NCBI GenBank assembly: GCA_023230855.1
Contig: JALNWQ010000011.1
Coordinates: 1-64,000, forward strand
DNA length: 64,000 nucleotides
Direction of reading: 5' to 3'
Origin: Solirubrobacteraceae bacterium
Lineage (GTDB): Bacteria > Actinomycetota > Thermoleophilia > Solirubrobacterales > Solirubrobacteraceae
Within the stretch, counting starts at the first letter, position 1. Every line of letters starts with the position of its first letter. This document shows, in pieces, positions 18,003 to 26,270 of the stretch. The notes under the pieces were generated by a model that was given only the letters and a program-made list of their open reading frames with translations, was not told where the DNA came from and did not search any database. The translations under genes were made by a program, and so were the position numbers.

Positions 18003-18008
18003 TACGCT
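18003..18008 (+). promoter_or_regulatory. -10 box of riboswitch 3 transcript
   Basis: TACGCT stands directly before the third cobalamin aptamer. Confidence 0.45.
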
Positions 18009-18011
18009 GGG

Positions 18012-18160
18012 ACGGCACGGCACGTGGGAACCCGGTGCGACTCCGGGGCTGACGCGCAGCGGTATGGGGGACGACCGGATCGTCGTGCCACTGGACCCGA
18101 GGAGGGTCCGGGAAGGTGATCCGGAAGGTCGAGCCCGAGCCCGAAGACCCGGTCGTGCGT
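18012..18160 (+). ncRNA. cobalamin riboswitch 3 (divergent variant)
   Basis: Blocks in order: GTGGGAACCCGGTGCGACTC, CTGACGCGCAGCGGTATGG, GTGCCACTGG (18085-18094), GGGAAGG (near 18110) and AGCCCGAAGACC (18138-18149). The last box is the common alternative to the AGCCAGGAGACC of riboswitches 1 and 2, and the middle box also differs. So this element is not a recent copy of the other two. It precedes the toroid+beta protein at 18257, with about 95 nt between the aptamer and the start. Confidence 0.9.
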
Positions 18161-18243
18161 CCAGGCCCACCCCGTCTCGCGATCGGACGGCGCGCCCACC
18201 ACCGTGCGACCCGTCGCCGGTCCGTGCGCACGTCGTCCCCAGC

Positions 18244-18250
18244 GGAGGAG
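18244..18250 (+). promoter_or_regulatory. ribosome binding site for 18257 gene
   Basis: GGAGGAG lies six bases before ATG 18257 and decides this start. Confidence 0.7.
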
Positions 18251-18256
18251 CACGAC

Positions 18257-20569
18257 ATGCACAGCAGGACCCCGACACGGTGGCGTCGCCTCGGCGCGAT
18301 GCTCGCCGTCACCGCGACCGTCGCCGGCGGTGCCCCGTCACTCGCCGGCGCCGCGACGCAGCAGGAGATCGACGCCGCCGTCCAGCGCGGCGGCGCGTGG
18401 ATCGCCGACCAGCAGGACAAGACCGCCGCCGGCGCACCCAACCCGAACCCGACCGGCGGACTGCCGGGATTCAACTCGAACTGGGCGCTGACGACCCTCG
18501 CCGCGGCCGGCATCAACGCCGCGGACGTCCAGAAGCCGGGCGTGCCGCAGAGCCTGCAGGACCACGTCCACGGCACGTACACCGGCTGGCTCTCGTTCAC
18601 CGACCGCCCGGCCACCCAGAACGCGGGCGGGCACGGGCGCGAGGCCCTGGTCGCCTACGCGGCCGGGATCGATCCCAACCGGGTCAGCGCCGAGACGAAC
18701 ATCGCCGCGTCGCTCGCCAGCCGCTGGAACGCGGCCGAGGGGCACTTCGGGGCGTTCGCCCCCAACAGCGACGGCTTCGCGCTGCTCGCCACCGAGAGCC
18801 TCCACCTGCCCACCGGGGTGCGCGAGAAGCTCATCCCCCACCTGCTCGCCGCCCAGAAGACGGGCACGACGCCGGACGCCCAGGGGCGCACGCCGTTCGG
18901 CGGATGGTCGTTCTCGTCCGGCCCGACCGGCAACGGCGACATCGACGTGACCGGGGCGGTCCTGTCGATGCTCTGCCAGGAGGGGATGACCCCGGCCGAC
19001 GCCGCGGTCGCCGACGGCATCGACTTCCTCCACCGGCGGCTGAACCAGGACACCGGGGGGTTCGGCACCGCGACCGAGAACTTCATCCCGCCGAGCAACA
19101 CGACGTCGGCGTCGTGGGCGGTCATCGGCCTCAAGGCCTGTGGCGTAGATCTCCAGGGCCCCGACTGGACCACGACGTCGGGGAAGAGCCCGATCGCGTT
19201 CCTGCTCGACCAGCAGCGCACCGAGCCGGACGCGGCGGTCGGCAGCATGAAGTACGTCCCGACCACCGCGTATCCGGCTGCCGGCACCGACATGAACGCC
19301 ACGGAGGCCGGGGTCCGCGCCCTGTCGGACGTCCGCTGGTCGGTGGCGGCGCCGGAGCGCGAGGATCCGGCCGATCCCCGCATGCGGCCCCTGCCGGTGG
19401 TCGCCGACGGGACGACGGTGCCGATCGCGCTCGCGGTCGACGATCGTGACGGCGACGTGCGGATGTGCGCGGTCGACGTGCCGTCCGGCAGCACGCTGCA
19501 GGAGGTGCTCGACATCGCCGAGACCACCGCGGTGCCCGCCGGATGCGTCGTCGATCCGACGTTCGACGACGGCGCGCTGACGACCGTGAACGGTCACGGG
19601 GTCACCCCGCCCGGCGGCGTCGACCCCGGTTCGCGGTGGGCGGTGTCGTTCGACGGTGGTGACTTCGGCGTGGCGAGCGCCGACCGCATCGTGCGGTTCG
19701 GCGACGTGGTGAGCCTGGAGCTGCACGAGCGTCCGCCCACGCCGGCGCTCACCGGCGACGTGACCGCCCTGGACCTCGGCGTCCAGGCGCAGGGCACGAT
19801 CGGCGGATCCCGGGCCGTGACGCTCACCTCGGACCGCGACGGAGCCCGCCCGACGCGGGTGACGGCCACCGGCGAGAACGGCGACGAGTTCCTCGTCGCG
19901 GGCGACACCTGCACCGGCGCGACGCTCGACGCCGGTGACACGTGCGTCGTCCGGGTGCGGTTCGCGCCCGGGGCGAGCGGTCCCCGGCGGGCCACGTTGC
20001 GCGTGCGGACCGACGGCAACCCGACGAGCACCGAGGTCGAGCTGACCGGCACCGGTGGCGCGCTGCCGACCGGTCCCGCCGGGAACGACGGCGCGCCGGG
20101 GGCGGACGGCGTCGCCGGACCGCAGGGCGCACAGGGCCCCGCGGGGCTGCAGGGACCCGCCGGGCCGGCCGGACCGGCGTCGTCGACCGCGGGCGCCGAC
20201 GCCGAGCGCCTGCCGCGCGTGCGCGTGCGGGTCTCCTCGTCCCGTCTGACCCGCGGCGGTCGTCTGACCGTGCGCGTCGGATGCCCCCGGTCCGGACCGA
20301 CCGACGGATGCCGCGTCGCGCTGACCGCGTCGTCGCGGTTCCGCGCGTGGCAGGACGGGGCGCTGACCCGCAAGCGGATCGGCAGCCGCACGATCACCGT
20401 CAAGCCCGGGCGCACCGTCACGGCGCGCATGGCGGTCACGCCGTCGTTCCGCCGCGACCTGCGTCGCGCCGGCAGGCGCTCGGTGCGCGTGCAGGCCCGC
20501 ATCCGCACGAAGGCCGGTGACGAGGGCCCGTCGCGCAACGCGAGCAGGCGCCTGATCGACCGGCGATAG
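18257..20569 (+). CDS. secreted alpha/alpha-toroid + transcobalamin-like beta protein with collagen-like segment, riboswitch-controlled
   Basis: A 770-residue protein. The signal peptide ends near SLAGAATQQ. Residues ~35-370 are toroid repeats (GLPGFNSNWALTTLAAAGIN, RLNQDTGGFGTATENF, TSASWAVIGLKACG). Residues ~395-492 fit DUF4430: VRMCAVDVPSGSTLQEVLDI, TTVNGHGVTPPGG, SRWAVSFDGGDFG and FGDVVSLELHE. An ASH-like module (~495-600) follows, then a collagen-like Gly-X-Y run (~606-643, GPAGNDGAPGADG) and the basic C-terminal domain shared with the 8939 protein. It is the clearest two-domain transcobalamin-like protein under direct cobalamin riboswitch control. A 15-bp terminator follows it. Cobalamin binding is an inference from fold plus regulation. 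Confidence 0.87.
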   Translation: MHSRTPTRWRRLGAMLAVTATVAGGAPSLAGAATQQEIDAAVQRGGAWIADQQDKTAAGAPNPNPTGGLPGFNSNWALTTLAAAGINAADVQKPGVPQSLQDHVHGTYTGWLSFTDRPATQNAGGHGREALVAYAAGIDPNRVSAETNIAASLASRWNAAEGHFGAFAPNSDGFALLATESLHLPTGVREKLIPHLLAAQKTGTTPDAQGRTPFGGWSFSSGPTGNGDIDVTGAVLSMLCQEGMTPADAAVADGIDFLHRRLNQDTGGFGTATENFIPPSNTTSASWAVIGLKACGVDLQGPDWTTTSGKSPIAFLLDQQRTEPDAAVGSMKYVPTTAYPAAGTDMNATEAGVRALSDVRWSVAAPEREDPADPRMRPLPVVADGTTVPIALAVDDRDGDVRMCAVDVPSGSTLQEVLDIAETTAVPAGCVVDPTFDDGALTTVNGHGVTPPGGVDPGSRWAVSFDGGDFGVASADRIVRFGDVVSLELHERPPTPALTGDVTALDLGVQAQGTIGGSRAVTLTSDRDGARPTRVTATGENGDEFLVAGDTCTGATLDAGDTCVVRVRFAPGASGPRRATLRVRTDGNPTSTEVELTGTGGALPTGPAGNDGAPGADGVAGPQGAQGPAGLQGPAGPAGPASSTAGADAERLPRVRVRVSSSRLTRGGRLTVRVGCPRSGPTDGCRVALTASSRFRAWQDGALTRKRIGSRTITVKPGRTVTARMAVTPSFRRDLRRAGRRSVRVQARIRTKAGDEGPSRNASRRLIDRR

Positions 20570-20578
20570 CGGCCGCCC

Positions 20579-20615
20579 CTCCGGCCCGGGCGGACACCCG
20601 CCGCCCGGGCCGGAG
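20579..20615 (+). terminator. strong intrinsic-type hairpin
   Basis: CTCCGGCCCGGGCGG (20579-20593) and its exact complement (20601-20615) form a 15-bp perfect stem with a 7-nt loop, ten bases after the stop of the 18257 gene. It closes the cobalamin island on the right. Confidence 0.8.
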
Positions 20616-20689
20616 CGATCGTCGGACGACGCCGTGATCGGGGCGTGTCGCGATGACGACGGCGTCGCCCTGGCACGCGGCGTCCATGA

Positions 20690-20731
20690 GACGCGGCGGG
20701 ATCGAGCGCGATGGGACGCGGCGGGATCGAG
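20690..20731. repeat. 17-bp direct repeat in intergenic region
   Basis: GACGCGGCGGGATCGAG occurs at 20690-20706 and 20715-20731, 25 bp apart. It lies upstream of the VOC-fold gene and may be regulatory, but nothing else supports that. Confidence 0.5.
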
Positions 20732-20860
20732 TACGCCACCCGCCGTGAGAGGCTGCAGCGGTGCGCCCGTGACCGAGCTCGCGCCGGTGCACCCGGGAGG
20801 GGCGCTGGACGGCCATCGCCTCGCCACGCCCTGCTCCACCAAGCCCCGAGGTCCCCACCG

Positions 20861-21499
20861 ATGCCCGATTCCCGCCCCCTGCGCAAGATCCAGAGCCAGG
20901 GCGTCCACCACATCACGCTGATCGGCGCGGACCGCCGCACGTCGATCGACTTCTGGGAGGGGCTGCTCGGCATGCCGTTCGTGTTCGAGCAGCCCAACCT
21001 CGACCGCGACCACGAGAGCCACCTGTACTTCGATCCCGGTGACGGGCGGCTCATCACGATCTTCACCGACGAGACCCGCACCCCCGACCCGTCCCGCCGT
21101 CACCGCGACGCCGGGGCCGTGCACCACCTGGCGCTGTCGGTGTCGCAGGCGACGTTCGCGCAGACCGTCGAGCGGCTCGACGAGCGCGGGATCAAGCACA
21201 GCGGCGTGAAGGACCGCGGGTTCATGGACTCGATCTACTTCCGCGACCCGCTCGGCTTCCTCATCGAGCTGGCGTCGTACCGGTTCGAGCCGCCCGCCGG
21301 CCTCACCCACGCCGACGTCCTGCTGCGCGCCCACCGCCTACGGGTGGAGCGCGACGACCACCACATCGCCCCGATCCACCTCGCCGACGCGATCGAGGAC
21401 CTCACCCTGAGCACCCGCGACAGCCTGTCGGACGACCGCTCGCCCAAGGATCCCTACGCCGCGACCCGGTCCATCGAGGTGGACGAGCCGGACGAGTGA
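20861..21499 (+). CDS. VOC-superfamily (glyoxalase/dioxygenase-like) protein
   Basis: A 212-residue cytoplasmic protein. Residues ~10-150 have the paired beta-alpha-beta-beta-beta modules of the vicinal oxygen chelate fold, with metal-ligand candidates His in GVHHITL and VHHLALS and Glu in PLGFLIELASY. Ring-cleaving dioxygenases and glyoxalase-type enzymes use such His/His/Glu sites. A charged tail of about 50 residues follows the fold. ATG 20861 has only a weak GAGG upstream. It stands alone between the cobalamin island and a convergent secreted-protein gene. The substrate cannot be told. Confidence 0.8.
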   Translation: MPDSRPLRKIQSQGVHHITLIGADRRTSIDFWEGLLGMPFVFEQPNLDRDHESHLYFDPGDGRLITIFTDETRTPDPSRRHRDAGAVHHLALSVSQATFAQTVERLDERGIKHSGVKDRGFMDSIYFRDPLGFLIELASYRFEPPAGLTHADVLLRAHRLRVERDDHHIAPIHLADAIEDLTLSTRDSLSDDRSPKDPYAATRSIEVDEPDE

Positions 21500-21512
21500 G
21501 TCCGCGGCCCGC

Positions 21513-22817
21513 CTACCGCGCGAGCACCACCACCGGCAGCGTCGCCGACCGGCCCGCGGCCCGCAGGCGGTAGATCAGGCCCTCGCCGGACGCCGGGGGT
21601 CGCAGCACCACACGGAACCGACCCTTGCGGTCCGCGCGCACCCGGGTCGTCGCCGACGGGCCGACCCCACAGGTCGACCCGGCGACGAGCTCGTACCCCC
21701 GCGGAGCCCGGCGCAGGGTCGACCGTCCCGTCACGACGACGCTGCCGTCGCCGCGACGCGCGACCGTCGTGTAGACGAGGTGGCGCGTGGCCTTGAGTGC
21801 CCGCGAGCGCAACCCGCCGACGGTCAACCGGTACCGCGCCCGCGACCGGGCCCGGCCGTCGCGCGGAGCCGCCACCGTCACCGCGACCGACCCGTCACGC
21901 CGCACCGTCGCCCGCCCCACCGTTCGCCCGTCACGACGGATCCGGACGACGTCGCCGGCCAGCGACCGGTCGGCCCACCCGTGCAGCCGTGCCGTCGGAC
22001 GCGACCGGGTGCCTCCGGGGCGGATCGCCAGGAGCTCGATCGCCCGGATCGGGCAGGTGCGGGGCACCGTCACCGGCGCCACCTGCGTCGGCGGCGCCGG
22101 AGCGTCGACCACCGGGGGATCGGTCGGGGTCGTGACCGGCGGGTCGACCGGGGCGGGATCGGGGTCCGGTGTCGGGTCGGCGACGTCGACGACGCGATAG
22201 GTCCGCGTGACCGTCGACGACCGCTCGCCGGAGAGGTTCGACATCCGGATCCGCAGCTCGTGGACGCCCATCGTCGTCGCCGGCAACGGATCGCCGTCGG
22301 CGATCGGCACGATCTCCCCACCGGGAAGCACGACCGTGGCGGAGCACAGGGAATTCAGCGCCTCGCAGTCGAAGTCCGCCGGGACCCTCGATCCGCGGTC
22401 GATCTCGGCGTCGACGGTCGGCGTCGTGATGCCCACCACCCAGTAATTGACGGGGGACGACGTGGAAGCCACGTCACTGTGCGCCCAGACCGCGAACTCG
22501 TGCCGTCCCGGGGTCGACGTGTCGACCGGGCTCCCGCTGGGGACCGGCCCCTCGCAGCCCTGCGGCGTCGGGTAGACGTCGGTGCACGAGTAGTCGGCGA
22601 CGACGACGTCACCGACGACGTAGGCCTTCCACCGCTCGGGTGACACGACGTGGCCGCTGGGGAACGCGTGCGCCGCCGGGGCGAGGACGAGCGTGCACGC
22701 CACGACGGCGCCGATGACGCGGGCGAGCCGTCGTGATCCGCGTCCGCCGCGCGGCTCCCGGCCGCTGGCGTCCGGCGCGCTCTGCACCGGCGATGGTCTC
22801 GTTGCCTGGATCCGCAC
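21513..22817 (-). CDS. secreted protein of unknown function, basic beta-rich C-terminus
   Basis: About 434 residues. A hydrophobic signal segment (VIGAVVACTLVLAPAAHA) lies near residues 35-55. The first half has Ig/adhesion-like strands (HEFAVWAHSDVAS, MGVHELRIRMSNLSGE) and a few Cys. A Pro/Asp linker (PDPDPAPVDPPVTTPTDPP) leads to a basic domain of beta strands (RDGRTVGRATVRRDGSV). The start is uncertain: GTG 22817 gives an n-region of normal charge, GTG 22787 is possible. Upstream lies a copy of a 34-bp element that also covers the start of the LuxR-type gene at 23335, hinting at shared control. No known family was recognised. Confidence 0.65.
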   Translation of the reverse strand: MRIQATRPSPVQSAPDASGREPRGGRGSRRLARVIGAVVACTLVLAPAAHAFPSGHVVSPERWKAYVVGDVVVADYSCTDVYPTPQGCEGPVPSGSPVDTSTPGRHEFAVWAHSDVASTSSPVNYWVVGITTPTVDAEIDRGSRVPADFDCEALNSLCSATVVLPGGEIVPIADGDPLPATTMGVHELRIRMSNLSGERSSTVTRTYRVVDVADPTPDPDPAPVDPPVTTPTDPPVVDAPAPPTQVAPVTVPRTCPIRAIELLAIRPGGTRSRPTARLHGWADRSLAGDVVRIRRDGRTVGRATVRRDGSVAVTVAAPRDGRARSRARYRLTVGGLRSRALKATRHLVYTTVARRGDGSVVVTGRSTLRRAPRGYELVAGSTCGVGPSATTRVRADRKGRFRVVLRPPASGEGLIYRLRAAGRSATLPVVVLAR

Positions 22818-22851
22818 GACATCGAGGTTCGCGCGGCCGGCCCCCGGCCCA

Positions 22852-22885
22852 CATCGGGGAAACCCCTCGCCGTGCCCCTCACGTC
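22852..22885 (-). promoter_or_regulatory. 34-bp duplicated element, copy 1
   Basis: This element matches 23333-23366 at 28 of 34 positions in the same orientation. On the minus strand it reads GACGTGAGGGG...GCGAGGGG...CCCCGATG, with two GAGGG repeats and a GGGG/CCCC inverted pair. It lies between the small LuxR-type gene and the 22817 start. In copy 2 the terminal ATG is the start codon of the LuxR gene; here it opens only a short out-of-frame reading frame. Confidence 0.6.
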
Positions 22886-22915
22886 CTCCGCGACCGCGTG
22901 CGGGCGGGCCGGCGG

Positions 22916-23335
22916 TCACAGCAGACCGCGCTCCCGCGCGACCGTGACGGCGTCGGTGCGGCCGCCGACCTCCAGACGGACGTACAACCGTCGGACGTGG
23001 CTCTTCACCGTGTTGCGCGACACGTGGATCTCGCGGGCGATCTCCGCGAGCGACTGGGTGGTGGTGAGCAACCGCAGGACGCGCATCTCCGCGGCCGTGG
23101 GCGTGGTTCCCGGGTGGGCGACGTACGACCGGGAGGCGCCCGGGGACCGGGTCGCGACCGGAACACCGCCGCGGTCGGTCCGCCGGGTGGCCCGCCCGTG
23201 CGGTGGTCGGGGGCCACCGGGACGTGACCGTCGGGCGGTCGCGGCGTCGAACGCCGCTCGATCGACCGGGACGTGACGAGACGAGTCGTTGCGCTGCACG
23301 ACGCCGAGGCTCGCCGCCCGCACGAGGGTGCGCAT
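22916..23335 (-). CDS. small LuxR-type helix-turn-helix regulator
   Basis: A 139-residue protein. The first ~70 residues look disordered (Arg/Pro/Gly-rich). Residues ~75-139 form a LuxR helix-turn-helix: TPTAAEMRVLRLLTTTQSLA, then SRNTVKSHVRRLYVRLEVGG. There is no receiver or ligand domain, so it may act alone or with another protein. ATG 23335 follows GAGGG at a good distance. Its start region lies inside copy 2 of the 34-bp element, and copy 1 precedes the downstream secreted-protein gene, so autoregulation plus control of that gene is an attractive guess. Confidence 0.8.
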   Translation of the reverse strand: MRTLVRAASLGVVQRNDSSRHVPVDRAAFDAATARRSRPGGPRPPHGRATRRTDRGGVPVATRSPGASRSYVAHPGTTPTAAEMRVLRLLTTTQSLAEIAREIHVSRNTVKSHVRRLYVRLEVGGRTDAVTVARERGLL

Positions 23336-23366
23336 CGGGGATTTCCCTCGCGGCGTCCCTCACGTC
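23333..23366 (-). promoter_or_regulatory. 34-bp duplicated element, copy 2
   Basis: This copy spans the RBS and start codon of the LuxR-type gene (minus) and lies between it and the divergent LAL regulator. It differs from copy 1 at six positions, mostly in the GGGG-N3-CCCC centre and between the GAGGG repeats. Confidence 0.6.
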
Positions 23367-23369
23367 GAA

Positions 23370-23375
23370 TAGGCT
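23370..23375 (+). promoter_or_regulatory. -10 box of leaderless gene at 23382
   Basis: TAGGCT ends 6 nt before GTG 23382. The same bases overlap a minus-strand TATTCG that could serve the divergent LuxR-type gene. Confidence 0.5.
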
Positions 23376-23381
23376 CGCGGC

Positions 23382-26255
23382 GTGTTCGACGGGGCCGGGC
23401 CGCTCGCGGGACGCGATGCCGACCTGGCCCACGCCGGGGCGATCCTCGACGATGCGGGACCGTGGATGGCGCAGATCGCCGGGCCCGCGGGCATCGGCAA
23501 GAGCCGCCTGCTGCGCGAGCTCGCCACGGCCGCCCGCGACCGCGGGTACCTCGTGCTCGACGGCCGGGCGGCGGACTTCGACGCCGAGCCCCCGTTCGGC
23601 ATCGTCCGGCACGCGCTCGACGACTGGATCCGGGACCGGGACCCGGACGTGCGGGCCGGCCTGACCGGCGCCGACGGGCCGGCGCTCGCCCCGATCCTGC
23701 CGGGCCTGGGCGCCCCCGCCGGGTCCGACGCCACCCACGAGCGTCACCAGGGCTACGCCGCGCTGCGTCGACTGCTGGAGACGATCGCCCGGGACCGCCC
23801 GCTGCTGCTCGTCCTCGACGATCTGCACTGGGCCGATGCCGCGTCGGCGGAGCTGTTGGCGTACCTGGCGGCCCGCCCACCGCGCGCGCCGGTCCGGCTG
23901 GCGCTCGGTCTCCGTCCGTCCCCGCTCGCGCTCGCCCTGGAGTCCGCCCTCGCCCGTGCGGTGCGCGAGCACGAGGCGTTGCGCCTGGACCTGGATCCGC
24001 TGAGCGCGACGGACTGCGCGGCGGTCCTCGGCGACGCGGTGGCGCCGGACGTCGCCCGTGCGTTGCACCGCGAGAGCGGCGGCACGCCGTTCTTCCTGCT
24101 CGCGCTCGCACGGGCCCACGTCCGGGACGGGCGATCACCCGCACGGGTCGACGAGGCCTCCCCGAGCGTGCCGACCGACGTGCGGGTCGCGCTGGCCGGG
24201 GAGCTCCGGGCGCTGTCCCCCGACGCGCTGCGCCTGCTGCGCGGCGCGGCGGTGGCCGGGGATCCCTGCGACACGACCGTCGCGGCGCACGCCGCCGGCC
24301 TGGCGCCCGAGCCGGTGCCGTCGCTGGTGGGCGAGCTCCGACGCTCCGGCCTCGTGACCGTGGACGAGGGGACCGGGCTGGTGTTCCGTCACCCGATCGT
24401 CCGCGCGACCGTCATCGCCGACGCCGACGGGGGATGGGTCGCCGCCGCGCACCGGCGGATCGCCACCCATCTGGAGGCGCTCGGCGCCGACCCGACCGCG
24501 CGGGCCCCGCACCTCGAGCGCTCGGCCATGCCGGGCGACGCCGACGCCGTCGCCACCCTGCGCGCGGCAGGCGACGCGAGCGCCCGGCGGGCCCCGGCCC
24601 TGGCGGCCCGCTGGTACGGCGCCGCGGCGAGGCTGGTGACGGGCGTGCCGGGCGCCGCGGACGAGCGGATCTGCCTGCGGCTCGACGAGGCGGGGGCGGC
24701 CGTCGACGCGGGCCGGCTCGATCACGGACGGGACGCGCTCGCGATCGCCCTCGAGCTCCTGTCCTCCGACGACCCCCGGCGGAGCGGCGTCGACGCGCAG
24801 TGCGCCGGGGTGGAGCACCTGCTCGGGCGGCACCGCGACGCCCACGCCCGCCTGACCGCCGCGCGCGCCGCGGTGCCCCCGGAGTCGGCCGAGGCGGTGC
24901 TGCTCGACGTCGAGCTCGCCGCGTGCGCGGGGTTCGAGACCCGGCCGGTGGAGATGCTCGAGCGGGCGCGGGCGGCGCTCGCCGCGGCGGAGCGCCTGGA
25001 CCTGCGGCCGCTGGTGGCGGTCGCCGCCGGCCAGTTGGCGCTCGCCCGGTACTTCGTCGGCGGGCCGCTGGACCCCGACCTGGACCTGGCGGCCGACCGG
25101 TTCGACCGTCTGACCGACGCCGAGCTCGCCACGCGCCTGGACCTCGGGCTGTGGCTCGGCTGGACCGAGGCCGTCTGCGAGCGGCACCAGCGGTCGCTCA
25201 CCACCACCGACCGCGTGCTGCGGGTGTCCCGGGAGACCGCGCGGGGCGCGACGGTCCTCGTCACCCGCACCGCCGCGACGTGGTCGCTGCTGCGGCTCGG
25301 TCGGCTCGCCGAGGCCGACGCGATGCTCGCCGAGGCGATCACCGCCGGGCGCCTGGCCCCGCACCTGTTCCTGTCGGTGTCGTTCGGTCAGCGGGCGCTC
25401 CTACGCATCGCGCAGGGTCGCCGGTCGGACGCGATCACCGACGGCGAGGCGTCGGTGCGGCTCGCCCGGCACGCCGACCCCGGGCTCATCCCCGGCATGA
25501 GCGGGCTGTACTCGGCCGTGCCGCTGCTGGAGGCGGGCCGCCCCGACGGGGCGCGCGACGTGCTGTTGGCCATGAGCGGCGGCGACCCGGGACTGCGCAC
25601 CTCGCGGTCCGGGCACGTTCCCGCCTACGAGGTGCTGACCCGTGCGGCGCTCGCCGGACGCGACCTGGCGGGCGCCGAGTCCTGGTCGGCGCGGGCGACG
25701 GCGGCCGCCCACGACGGGAGCCTGCCGGCCGAGGATGCGCACGCCCAGCGCGCGGCGGCCGAGGTCGCGCTCGCCCGCGGCGACGCGGCCGGCGCCCTGG
25801 AGCGGACGTCGGCCGCGGCTGACCGCTCGCTCGCGGCCGGTCTGCCGATCGAGGCGGGACGGTGCGAGACCCTGGCGGGCCGCGCCCTGCTCGCCCTCGG
25901 GCGTCGCGACGACGCGCTCGTGCTCCTCGAGCGCGCCGCCGACCGCCTCACGGGCACCGGGGCGCACGGGTGGGCCGGCGGGGCGGAGACCGAGCTGCGT
26001 CGCCTGGGTCGTCGACGGCCCCGCCCGGCGACGGACGCCGACGCGGGGTTGGGCGTGCTCACCGAGCGGGAGCGACAGATCGCCGACCTGGTGCGGTCCG
26101 GGTTGCGCAACCGCGAGATCGCCGCGCAGTTGTTCGTCAGCGAGAAGACCGTCGAGCGCACCCTGTCGACGACCTACGCCAAGCTCGGCGTGCGCAACCG
26201 CGCCGCGCTCTCCGCCGCGGTCGAGGAGTCCCGCCGGGTCCCGGTCGACCACTGA
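23382..26255 (+). CDS. LAL-type transcriptional regulator (ATPase + LuxR HTH)
   Basis: A 957-residue paralogue of the 15110-17902 regulator. Walker A is GPAGIGKSRLL (~35-45) and Walker B-like LLLVLDDLHWAD (~140-150). A large helical region follows. The C-terminal HTH (~885-950) reads LTERERQIADLVRSGLRNRE and SEKTVERTLSTTYAKLGV. GTG 23382 is supported by a -10 box 6 nt upstream. It shares a promoter region with the small LuxR-type gene and ends 15 nt from the convergent thioesterase gene. Its ligand and targets are unknown. Confidence 0.9.
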   Translation: MFDGAGPLAGRDADLAHAGAILDDAGPWMAQIAGPAGIGKSRLLRELATAARDRGYLVLDGRAADFDAEPPFGIVRHALDDWIRDRDPDVRAGLTGADGPALAPILPGLGAPAGSDATHERHQGYAALRRLLETIARDRPLLLVLDDLHWADAASAELLAYLAARPPRAPVRLALGLRPSPLALALESALARAVREHEALRLDLDPLSATDCAAVLGDAVAPDVARALHRESGGTPFFLLALARAHVRDGRSPARVDEASPSVPTDVRVALAGELRALSPDALRLLRGAAVAGDPCDTTVAAHAAGLAPEPVPSLVGELRRSGLVTVDEGTGLVFRHPIVRATVIADADGGWVAAAHRRIATHLEALGADPTARAPHLERSAMPGDADAVATLRAAGDASARRAPALAARWYGAAARLVTGVPGAADERICLRLDEAGAAVDAGRLDHGRDALAIALELLSSDDPRRSGVDAQCAGVEHLLGRHRDAHARLTAARAAVPPESAEAVLLDVELAACAGFETRPVEMLERARAALAAAERLDLRPLVAVAAGQLALARYFVGGPLDPDLDLAADRFDRLTDAELATRLDLGLWLGWTEAVCERHQRSLTTTDRVLRVSRETARGATVLVTRTAATWSLLRLGRLAEADAMLAEAITAGRLAPHLFLSVSFGQRALLRIAQGRRSDAITDGEASVRLARHADPGLIPGMSGLYSAVPLLEAGRPDGARDVLLAMSGGDPGLRTSRSGHVPAYEVLTRAALAGRDLAGAESWSARATAAAHDGSLPAEDAHAQRAAAEVALARGDAAGALERTSAAADRSLAAGLPIEAGRCETLAGRALLALGRRDDALVLLERAADRLTGTGAHGWAGGAETELRRLGRRRPRPATDADAGLGVLTERERQIADLVRSGLRNREIAAQLFVSEKTVERTLSTTYAKLGVRNRAALSAAVEESRRVPVDH

Positions 26256-26270
26256 CCGGGACCCGGGACG

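Noticed and set aside
22609..22854. Small 81-codon gene starting at the ATG of element copy 1
   Set aside because: It is out of frame with the secreted-protein gene and overlaps its signal region. Its sequence has no protein-like features, and it is explained by duplication of the element.
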